A stretch of 21,349 nt of DNA from a virus: the IMG/VR virus record IMGVR_UViG_3300025086_000307, positions 1 to 21,349 of that record. The stretch is one strand, 5' to 3'. The position numbers and the translations under genes are program-made. Below are positions 14,171 to 20,761 of the stretch, piece by piece. Position 1 is the first letter of the stretch. The number at the start of each line of letters is the position of its first letter. The notes below the pieces were generated by a model. The model saw only the letters and a program-made list of their open reading frames with translations. It made no database searches and was not told the DNA's origin.

Positions 14171-15543
14171 TGTTCGCAGTCACATTTAATTTTGTCATCA
14201 TTAATAATACCATCTAAGTAACTGTCGATGTCAGTGTCTGCTAAAGCTGCGTAAGCATCAGACTTATCCTGAACATCACCCATTACCTGAAGGCTGTAGT
14301 ACAAAGAGGTCTGTGAGCTTCCTAGCCACTCCTCTATAAATGCTTCATTATACTCTACAACATCACTCCAAGAGTTGAAGCTGTAGCCGTGAAGCAATCC
14401 TGTCCTATCGAGCATTGTCATGATTTCGTCTGCTACACGCTTGTATGCGTCCCATCCTACTTCACTCGCTATCTCAACGTCTCCGTAACTTACTTGTGTT
14501 ACTCCGAACTCGCCGGAGTCTCTGTCTACGGTTCTAGCTATTGGTGGTGCTATCTCGGGTGTGCATGTAAAGCCGTCTAGGTCTTTACTGCGATAGCTGC
14601 AACTGGCAGTGGGTGCAATAGCGAACGCCCTTACCATATCATTATCTCTTGCTACTTGAGCTGACTCAAAGATAGCATTGTTTAGTGCCCAAGCTAACAT
14701 CCCTGCTTCATTGTTAGCAGAGAATCCTTTGTTAACTAGCCTGAGTGCTTCTCCAAACTCTTCGTAACTTATTCCGTAACGTCTGAGGAGGTTGGCAAGA
14801 CCGAGCACTCCAAGCCCAACTTGTCTGTCGACTTCTGGGGCAAGGTATTCTCCAGATTCTCCAACACCTGTCCGGCCATGGAGATTACACAACTCGGACA
14901 TGCCTGATACGAAAGCCTCTTGTAGGTTGTCGAGTGTACAGGCACCGAGATTGACATGCTGTAACAAGCAAGTTCCACGTGAGGGCAAGTATACTTCAAG
15001 ACAGACGTTTCCATAGATACGCTCCCCGGTTTCTGTGTGTCTGATTTTATTGAGCCAGACGTCTCCTGATTTGATTCCATATATTAAGGCATCCTTTGTA
15101 GTTTGATTAGCAAACTTCCACATGTCTTCATCAATGTCGACACATCTCTTGACCCAAGGGAGAGCTGTTCTGGAAGCTGTTATAAATTCTACCACATCTG
15201 GGTGGCATAGGTCAAGGTGCAATACTATAGCACCATTTTTATAGGCTCCACCTCTACGAAGTATCTCGTTGAGAGCAGAGTAAATTTTACCAAAGCTGAC
15301 TGGGCCGGTAGCCACAAGTCCTTTGTCATTTGTTGATCCGGCTGGTCTAAGCTTAGATAGGTGGATTGCACACCCTGCACCAAATCTTAGTGCATGGCTT
15401 GCGAACCTCCAGCTAGCTTCAATGCCGTTTGGACCTTCCATGCTGTCTTCAACAACGAAGGTTGTGCATGACACGGGTAGTCTTGATGTAGGATCTTCTA
15501 TCCAAGACTCGACCCTGCCAGTACGGGAGATTAAGTTAGACAT
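14167..15543 (-). CDS. nrdA: Ribonucleotide reductase catalytic (alpha) subunit, compact class I-like
   Basis: 458 residues, far shorter than E. coli NrdA (761), with no ATP-cone. Visible active-site elements in order: Cys26 (PVSCTTF, first redox Cys), the RFGAGCAIHLSKLRPAGS block (about 53-70), Asn179-Val-Cys181-Leu-Glu183 (thiyl-radical Cys with its Asn and Glu), Cys202 (second redox Cys), the APTASCSYRS loop (about 310-319) and a C-terminal CDC (454-456), which is the thioredoxin-reducible pair. Tyr415-Tyr416 look like the tandem tyrosines used for radical transfer in class I enzymes; class II enzymes lack them. It reduces ribonucleotides to deoxyribonucleotides for phage replication. Podovirus enzymes of this type have often been labelled class II (B12-dependent); the Tyr pair and coupled beta-like gene argue for class I. 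Confidence 0.93.
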   Translation of the reverse strand: MSNLISRTGRVESWIEDPTSRLPVSCTTFVVEDSMEGPNGIEASWRFASHALRFGAGCAIHLSKLRPAGSTNDKGLVATGPVSFGKIYSALNEILRRGGAYKNGAIVLHLDLCHPDVVEFITASRTALPWVKRCVDIDEDMWKFANQTTKDALIYGIKSGDVWLNKIRHTETGERIYGNVCLEVYLPSRGTCLLQHVNLGACTLDNLQEAFVSGMSELCNLHGRTGVGESGEYLAPEVDRQVGLGVLGLANLLRRYGISYEEFGEALRLVNKGFSANNEAGMLAWALNNAIFESAQVARDNDMVRAFAIAPTASCSYRSKDLDGFTCTPEIAPPIARTVDRDSGEFGVTQVSYGDVEIASEVGWDAYKRVADEIMTMLDRTGLLHGYSFNSWSDVVEYNEAFIEEWLGSSQTSLYYSLQVMGDVQDKSDAYAALADTDIDSYLDGIINDDKIKCDCEQ

Positions 15544-15765
15544 TTAAATAATTACTGCGTTTTCTAATAGTTTTTTCAATGCGTTGGACAGTGCAAAGTT
15601 CTGTCTTTGTAAAGCAAGGAAGACAGTGATTATATCTTCCTTCTTGTCATAATTCTTACGTATATTATCTTCAATTACTCTCATCTTGAAGTCCTGTTCC
15701 GTTGTCAATGGCAGAGGGAACTGGTGTCCAGAGAATTGGTTCTTGTCTTTTGGTATCATAGTCAT
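15544..15765 (-). CDS. nblA: NblA-like phycobilisome degradation adaptor
   Basis: 73 residues. The segment LPLTTEQDFKMRVIEDNI (about residues 18-35) followed by KEDIITVFLALQRQNFALSN (42-61) and LKKLL (63-67) matches the NblA pattern: L-(S/T)-x-EQ-x-F-K-x-(R/K)-x-x-E-x-x-I, an acidic turn, then a helix with xxRQxxxxxN and LL. NblA is a small two-helix protein (usually about 60 residues) that binds phycobiliproteins and hands phycobilisomes to Clp protease. Phage versions are known. The first 95 bases overlap the end of the exonuclease gene in another frame; the ATG at 15765 is the best start, since a start after the overlap would lose the EQ motif. The stop abuts the RNR start (TAAATG). Assignment is by motif only. 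Confidence 0.65.
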   Translation of the reverse strand: MTMIPKDKNQFSGHQFPLPLTTEQDFKMRVIEDNIRKNYDKKEDIITVFLALQRQNFALSNALKKLLENAVII

Positions 15766-16432
15766 TTACTGTGAGTATTCTGGCTAACCTAGCGTTGAGT
15801 AAAGCATCGTCTTCTGTCAATCCTTTATCTGTAAACGCCTTGACAACTGTAGACCAGTTGTAGCCTTCTTTGTTGAAAAGAGTTTCGGCTCTCTTCACTC
15901 CGATACCGGGGACACCGCTGTACCCATCAGTCTGGTCGCCTGCTAGCGTCTGAATCATGTGCCACTTAGCACCCTCTTCAGCAGTGATAGTTGTAGTGTC
16001 GGTCAGGTTGTATAGTTTGCCGGGGATCTGTCTCATATCTTTATCAGGTGAGACGATGGTGTTACCGGGGTGTGCAGTAGCGTAGATACCCATGGCATCG
16101 TCAGCTTCTAACTCTTTCATCACAATCACATCATATTGTATCCTTAGATTTCGTATGACACGTTTGTATCCGCAGGGCTTTTTTCTATTTCGATGACCCT
16201 TGTAATCTGGGGAAATTTTTTTCCTAAAATTCTTAGAGTCACTAAAAAATAGTATTGGTGTGGCAAAGTTGCCGAACTGTTGTTGTATGTTTGATATATC
16301 TCTGGTTACGGCTTTATATGCGTCACTGTAGTTTGATGTAACGAATATAACGTCCTCTCCATAGTCTATCTCTGTTTCGCAGGCTGCACAGCATTTGTAT
16401 ACTATGTAGTCTGCATCTATTAATAAATTCAT
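15671..16432 (-). CDS. 5'-3' exonuclease (T7 gp6-like, FEN family)
   Basis: 253 residues. Acidic metal-binding motifs of the FEN/5'-nuclease family are present: Asp6/Asp8 (LIDADYIVY), the YKGHRNRKKP basic arch segment (77-86), Glu107/Glu109/Asp111/Asp112 (ELEADDAMG), Asp130/Asp132 (SPDKDMRQI), and the helix-hairpin-helix GDQTDGYSGVPGIGVKRA (165-182). T7 gp6 degrades host DNA to recycle nucleotides and removes RNA primers. The conserved part ends at ILWTP, matching the LWRP end of T7 gp6; about 16 further residues read through into the overlapping nblA-like gene. It starts 6 bases after the DNA polymerase stop. Confidence 0.93.
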   Translation of the reverse strand: MNLLIDADYIVYKCCAACETEIDYGEDVIFVTSNYSDAYKAVTRDISNIQQQFGNFATPILFFSDSKNFRKKISPDYKGHRNRKKPCGYKRVIRNLRIQYDVIVMKELEADDAMGIYATAHPGNTIVSPDKDMRQIPGKLYNLTDTTTITAEEGAKWHMIQTLAGDQTDGYSGVPGIGVKRAETLFNKEGYNWSTVVKAFTDKGLTEDDALLNARLARILTVNDYDTKRQEPILWTPVPSAIDNGTGLQDESN

Positions 16433-16438
16433 TGGTGG

Positions 16439-17701
16439 TTAGTGTACGTCAGCCCAAGTCTTGCCAATCTTAGCTTCAGCTGCGATGGGGCATCTTAGAC
16501 GGTAATGTTCGCCTGCCATTTTGGCTGCAAGCTCTAGCCATTTTGCCAATTCATCGGCATCTTTGGGGTAACATTCGTAGTTTAGTTCATCATGTACGAA
16601 TGATAGTTGGTGGCCGTCAGCTGGTATGCATTGATCTACAATGACCATCCATCTTTTGGCGATTGACGCTGCTGATCCCTGTAAGAGGTAATTGAGAAAC
16701 TTGTGCCCTTTGTCCACGCTGATACGACGACTGTCGATGGACACTGCATAACCTCTCGTACTACACTTCTTACAAGCCTGTAGCAGCTCCGCAAGACCCG
16801 GAATGGCAGCAACATAAGCTTTACGTATATCTGCTCCCTTTCGTGCAGCGGCTTCTTCGGATAGTAACTTATCAAAACTTCTACCTAATTTAATATTGCC
16901 GGCCCCGTAAAGGAAGGCGTAAGTGACTGTTTTGACTTGTCGTCTTGTGATCCCGATTCTGTCTGCGTTGGTTTGGTGTATATCTCCGGTGGTAAGGATT
17001 CTAGCATACCGTCCTTTATCATATCTGGCGAGATAATGAGCGAGCATCCTGAGCTCAATACCGCTAAGATCGGCAGAGACCAGAACTTTAGTAGGTGTAG
17101 CTTGAAATAGTTTTCTAAATCTTTCATCTGATGGTACTTGTGCGAGGTTTGGTTTTCTATGTGCACAACGAAAAGTGTTCGTTGCGACTGAGCAATGGTG
17201 GTGTATTCTGTTACACGTCGTAGATAGCTTCTGCCATGCGTTCACGCCTTCCGAGATCATCCCCAATTTCTTGGTAATATCTAGACATTTCAGAAACAAC
17301 AGGGCTGTCTCCGACCCAATATCTTTCAATACTGTCTCGTCTACGACTGGTTTGCCTGTGGCGGTTAGTTGGCTCGGTATCCACTGTTCGTGGGTCTTCA
17401 GTATCCATGCTATGTGGTCTCGTGAGGTGGGGTTAAGTTGTTTAAGTTTTGTAAATGAGCATCCTTGTACGTACCCTTGTGTCCTGTTATTTCGCTTAGG
17501 TGTAAACAACGCTCCAGCAACGAACCCGTATTTTGTGCGTAGTACTGCTGTAGTTTCTTCCAGCTCTCCTCTGAGAGATGATTCGAGTTTACAGGCTTCT
17601 TGTTCATTGAAGTACCATCCATGCTCTTCTTGTTTTTGTAGTATGTGTGCAACCTGATGTTCTAGTTGGACCCAATCAGGTAAGGGTGGAAATGTTGGCA
17701 T
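16439..17701 (-). CDS. DNA polymerase, family A polymerase domain (T7 gp5 C-terminal part)
   Basis: 420 residues from the ATG at 17701. It holds the polymerase half of a T7-type gp5: motif A SADLSGIELRMLAHY (Asp211), motif B RRQVKTVTYAFLYGAG (Lys257, Tyr261), motif C SFVHDELNYEC (His370, Asp371), and the PNLAQVP string before motif A. Tyr261 corresponds to T7 Tyr526 and E. coli Pol I position 762. The 3'-5' exonuclease half is encoded separately upstream in the frame that would require a -1 shift. The frame stays open up to 17767 with a TTG and an ATG upstream, but homology begins around DWVQLEHQ just after the 17701 ATG. It synthesises phage DNA, probably with host thioredoxin as in T7. Confidence 0.9.
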   Translation of the reverse strand: MPTFPPLPDWVQLEHQVAHILQKQEEHGWYFNEQEACKLESSLRGELEETTAVLRTKYGFVAGALFTPKRNNRTQGYVQGCSFTKLKQLNPTSRDHIAWILKTHEQWIPSQLTATGKPVVDETVLKDIGSETALLFLKCLDITKKLGMISEGVNAWQKLSTTCNRIHHHCSVATNTFRCAHRKPNLAQVPSDERFRKLFQATPTKVLVSADLSGIELRMLAHYLARYDKGRYARILTTGDIHQTNADRIGITRRQVKTVTYAFLYGAGNIKLGRSFDKLLSEEAAARKGADIRKAYVAAIPGLAELLQACKKCSTRGYAVSIDSRRISVDKGHKFLNYLLQGSAASIAKRWMVIVDQCIPADGHQLSFVHDELNYECYPKDADELAKWLELAAKMAGEHYRLRCPIAAEAKIGKTWADVH

Positions 17702-18204
17702 AGCTTCTTCGTAACAATAGTGTCCTGTACGCAGTAGTCTTCCATTTCCTTGCTCCATTCTAGCCAATCAGAAGTTTGCCCAAAGTCCCCTTTGTATTCT
17801 CCTAATCGGTAGCCGTAGGATTCAAGCGAATGACGCCCGTACAGCTTTGGTGGCATACCAGTTGGCTTAGTCTTTCTATCGACTTCAAGCATATCAGCAT
17901 GGTATAGCCTTGATAATAATAATGTATCTACGATACGTCCCTTTGGTTTAAACCATGGGTATATCTTCTTCATCACGGGTATATCAAATCCTATGATGTT
18001 ATGTCCTATAATAGTGTCAGCTAATTCTAGATACTGAACTGCTCTGACTATAGGTTGTTCTCCTCCAATATCATTGTATCTGGTAGTCTCACCTGTCTCA
18101 TAGTCAAGTGTGACGATACAGTGTATATCAGTTCTTTGTGCGTCTAGAGGTGTTGTCTCCAGATCGAACAGGAGCGTGGTAGGTTTTGTCTCTAAATTTT
18201 GCAC
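17662..18204 (-). CDS. DNA polymerase 3'-5' exonuclease domain (T7 gp5 N-terminal part), separate ORF
   Basis: 180 residues from a GTG at 18204; no in-frame ATG precedes it. Exonuclease motifs of family A polymerases are complete: Exo I LLFDLETTP (Asp14, Glu16), Exo II IIGHNIIGFDIP (Asn69, Asp74), Exo III YCVQD (Tyr157, Asp161). Other T7-like strings include VDTLLLSRLYH and GRHSLESYGYRLGE. The frame stops shortly after Exo III, where in T7 the chain continues into the polymerase domain. The next gene starts inside its last 40 bases at 17701. The domain should proofread or act as a free DnaQ-like exonuclease if it associates with the polymerase domain. A 41-base gap separates it from the primase/helicase stop. 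Confidence 0.88.
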   Translation of the reverse strand: MQNLETKPTTLLFDLETTPLDAQRTDIHCIVTLDYETGETTRYNDIGGEQPIVRAVQYLELADTIIGHNIIGFDIPVMKKIYPWFKPKGRIVDTLLLSRLYHADMLEVDRKTKPTGMPPKLYGRHSLESYGYRLGEYKGDFGQTSDWLEWSKEMEDYCVQDTIVTKKLCQHFHPYLIGSN

Positions 18205-18245
18205 GTTTCTTTGCTTGTCTGGTGGGTGTGTTTGGTTTCTGCAAG

Positions 18246-19841
18246 TCAGAAGTCTGTACTTGCGTCGAAAATTGGTGTTGTCTCAGTTTCATTTGCTTCA
18301 TAAAATTGGCACGTTTCTAAATCGTACGTTAATCTTGTAGCGACTCCAACCTCTCCTGAGTAACGGTTTTTAAGAACTCGCACAGTTGTTGTATTGTTGC
18401 TATCTTCGCTTTGTTGGTCTCTCTCCAGAGCGACGACGCAATCGCTGATTTGAGAGATCGAGTGAGATCCTCGTAGTTGTCCGAGGGATACACGTCCTCC
18501 TTCCTCGTGCGTATTACTGTCATTGCTGCTTCTCCTTAAATGTGATACTAAATAAAGTGTGATGCCTGTACGTTCAACTAAACTACGTAGTCTAGTCATG
18601 GTAGAGTCTATCATACGTCTCTCATCACCGTCAAGTCCTGAGAGCAATATTGACAGGTGGTCTAGGAATATAACACGACATTCCAATCCACTGGCAAGGT
18701 ACTCGATCCTGTTGTAAATAACATCTGGGTCAAAGCTACCAAAGCCATCAAAAAGATAGACGTTCCAATTACCAAGCGTAGCATCAAAAGCCTCCTTAAG
18801 TTCTTCTTCTTCGTGTTCTCCGATATGGAGTGCTTTACCTACAGCTGATGACATCAAGCCAAGAGCTGTACGTTTTGTATTGGACTCCAGTTCTAGTATA
18901 CCAACTGTCTCTCCTAGTTTGCATAGGTGAGAAGCTAAGTCTCTGACAAATGAAGTCTTACCACTGCCTGTACCGGCTGTGATCGTAATAAGTTCGCCAT
19001 ATCTTATGCCGTGTAGCTTGTCATTCAAACCTTGATACGCATACTCATGGTCACATGGTTTGGTTGGTTCGGTTACTACATCGAATAGATTTTTACCATC
19101 TATGATTCCGTCTGGTCTGTATGGCTTGGCGTCCCAGATGGCTTTTCTGATGCTGTCAGAATCCCCAGCTTGGAGAGCATCTGAAGCATCTTTATAATTC
19201 TCGAGACGGGCAACTTTGACTCGGCCAGATGGGAGTATTCCCGTGGCAGATTCAGTGGCCTGACGCCCTGCTTCATCGTTGTCGAAGAAGAGGACAATCT
19301 CTTGGTATCCTTGCAAGAAGGGGATTGCTTTTTGGAGGTCTTTCTTGGCACTTGCCGCACCATGAGGTAGGCTGACCATCGGCCAACCTGACATAACCTC
19401 GTAACAAGAGGCGGCATCTAGTTCTCCTTCAGTGATAACAATTCGCTTGCCAGTTGTAGGAAATAGGTGTTGACCAAAAAGCGTGCTTGTAGATCCTCCT
19501 TCGTAATGGAACTCTTTTGATTTAGTCTTGATTTTAAAGCCAGCAACTGACCCATCATCTCCATAATATGGGAAACGTAGGGTATTACCGTATCTGTATA
19601 TGCGGTAGAAGTTGTTGGTAGCTTCGCTGATTCCTCGCTTTTTAAGGGCTTCTGCTTCTCCGAGGAATCTTGCTTTGGTGTTGTTGTCATTATTCATGCG
19701 TGGTGTATAAGTGTCCCCTTCGGCAGGGGTGTATGTTTGGCACGCAAAACAGAACTTGTGACCGTCCGTGTAAACAGAGTTAGCATCGGACGAACCACAA
19801 TTACTGCAAGGTTCGTGTGCCACAAATTCGCTTTCATTCAT
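18246..19841 (-). CDS. Primase/helicase (T7 gp4-like)
   Basis: 531 residues from the ATG at 19841, chosen because it overlaps the endonuclease stop as TAATG; the frame continues upstream but with no better start. Domains in order: zinc ribbon with Cys12/Cys15 and Cys31/Cys34 (PCSNCG...FCFACQ); TOPRIM primase with Glu138 (ITEGELD) and Asp187/Asp189 (FFDNDEAG); then a RecA-like helicase with Walker A TAGTGSGKTS (Lys295), Walker B VIFLDHLSIL (Asp394), LVSHLRR (His434 sensor) and LRGSHSISQISD. It ends in DASTDF, like the T7 gp4 acidic, Phe-ended tail that contacts the polymerase. Length is near T7 gp4 (566). It unwinds DNA and makes primers at the fork. Confidence 0.95.
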   Translation of the reverse strand: MNESEFVAHEPCSNCGSSDANSVYTDGHKFCFACQTYTPAEGDTYTPRMNNDNNTKARFLGEAEALKKRGISEATNNFYRIYRYGNTLRFPYYGDDGSVAGFKIKTKSKEFHYEGGSTSTLFGQHLFPTTGKRIVITEGELDAASCYEVMSGWPMVSLPHGAASAKKDLQKAIPFLQGYQEIVLFFDNDEAGRQATESATGILPSGRVKVARLENYKDASDALQAGDSDSIRKAIWDAKPYRPDGIIDGKNLFDVVTEPTKPCDHEYAYQGLNDKLHGIRYGELITITAGTGSGKTSFVRDLASHLCKLGETVGILELESNTKRTALGLMSSAVGKALHIGEHEEEELKEAFDATLGNWNVYLFDGFGSFDPDVIYNRIEYLASGLECRVIFLDHLSILLSGLDGDERRMIDSTMTRLRSLVERTGITLYLVSHLRRSSNDSNTHEEGGRVSLGQLRGSHSISQISDCVVALERDQQSEDSNNTTTVRVLKNRYSGEVGVATRLTYDLETCQFYEANETETTPIFDASTDF

Positions 19842-20209
19842 TATATTAACCAATCTATGGGGATTGCGTGTGCTGCTGCCCATTTGATGCCATGCTTCTC
19901 ACACCATTGAGCATAAGTTGTTTTGGATTTCTTACTGATCTTATTGAAAGGAGCTTGAAATACCATACGTAAGTCTAGGTCAGGATTGTCTCGCATGACT
20001 GCCTTAATCTTACGTCTATCTTCTGCGTCCCAGTAGCCCTTAGTCTCTAGCATTACGCCATTGACCAGAACAAAGTCAGGATTGTATAGATGCTGTATGG
20101 TGTATGCAACTTTGTGAGTCTCGTACTCATACTTAGCACCTACCTTATCCAAGACATCTGCGACGCTCTCTTCGAGCTTAGACCTAAAAGTCTTCTTCTT
20201 CTTCGACAT
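19841..20209 (-). CDS. Endonuclease I / Holliday junction resolvase (T7 gp3-like)
   Basis: 122 residues (T7 gp3 has 149). Catalytic residues of T7 endonuclease I are all in place: Glu13 (FRSKLEESV), Asp45 (NPDF), and Glu55 with Lys57 (LETKGYW). The WCEKHGIKWA string (about 102-111) also matches T7. The enzyme cuts branched DNA and, in T7, degrades host DNA to feed phage synthesis. The N-terminus is MSKKKKTFRS; its first 26 bases overlap the end of the single-stranded DNA-binding protein gene in another frame, and its stop overlaps the primase ATG (TAATG). Confidence 0.94.
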   Translation of the reverse strand: MSKKKKTFRSKLEESVADVLDKVGAKYEYETHKVAYTIQHLYNPDFVLVNGVMLETKGYWDAEDRRKIKAVMRDNPDLDLRMVFQAPFNKISKKSKTTYAQWCEKHGIKWAAAHAIPIDWLI

Positions 20210-20759
20210 TTGCTATTTCTGTCTCTGGGTTTCTACCGACAGCTGTTGCAGTAAAGCCTTCAGTTGTACCGAACATGTCGGCAACTGCTTTCTCATCCAT
20301 GCTATCTGTGTCTACAGCAGCACCTTCTCCTACAGCAACAACTTGTACGCCAAGCAGTTTAAGAGAACTTCCGTAGGTAACTCCATCCCTGAGTATGTAA
20401 GGCTTCTGAAAGAAACCAAGCTTAACTGTTGATCCACCATATAGTGGTGTCTTTGCATCAGTGACTGGTGTACCCTCTGTGTCGACAACACCGGGTCTCT
20501 TGTCTTCTCCCCACGAGAATTTGATTTTAAATTTACCATCAGCTACCTCCTCCCATGGTGTGGGTTTTAGGGTGGCTCTCTTTGGATTCTTGAGCTTTGA
20601 TTCAGCCCATCTGAGCACTTCTGCTCTCTCTGTCTCGAGCTTGTCAATTACATCTTCGCCAACAATAGCAGCGAGTGAGTAACCGAACTTGCCGGGTTCT
20701 AGTATGGCTTGAAAGCCTTCTAATTTGATTTCGTCAGTAACGTGTACGTTCTTGGGCAT
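20184..20759 (-). CDS. ssb: Single-stranded DNA-binding protein (T7 gp2.5-like)
   Basis: 191 residues from the ATG at 20759; a TTG three codons upstream would overlap the RNA polymerase stop but is less likely. The middle is beta-rich, as expected for the OB fold of gp2.5: LYGGSTVKLGFFQKPYIL (about residues 102-119) parallels the 'GGGSKLKVKYSLVPY' strand region of T7 gp2.5. It ends in an acidic tail EEEEDF with a terminal Phe, the signature of gp2.5 and of other SSBs that dock replication proteins. It coats single-stranded DNA and coordinates polymerase and helicase. No clear Shine-Dalgarno sequence precedes the start. Confidence 0.88.
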   Translation of the reverse strand: MPKNVHVTDEIKLEGFQAILEPGKFGYSLAAIVGEDVIDKLETERAEVLRWAESKLKNPKRATLKPTPWEEVADGKFKIKFSWGEDKRPGVVDTEGTPVTDAKTPLYGGSTVKLGFFQKPYILRDGVTYGSSLKLLGVQVVAVGEGAAVDTDSMDEKAVADMFGTTEGFTATAVGRNPETEIANVEEEEDF

Positions 20760-20761
20760 AT

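Noticed and set aside
14167-15543. Class II (adenosylcobalamin-dependent) ribonucleotide reductase
   Set aside because: The short length suggests it, but the Tyr415-Tyr416 pair and the translationally coupled ferritin-like gene point to class I.
17175-17657. 160-codon open frame on the plus strand
   Set aside because: Lies entirely antisense to the DNA polymerase gene, which has all conserved motifs. Composition (many Ser, Cys, Phe, Val) is that of a shadow frame.
17662-17767. Programmed -1 ribosomal slippery site joining exonuclease and polymerase frames
   Set aside because: I read the overlap in the exonuclease frame and found no X-XXY-YYZ heptamer or evident downstream pseudoknot. The ATG at 17701 gives a simpler route. 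Non-canonical slippage is not excluded.
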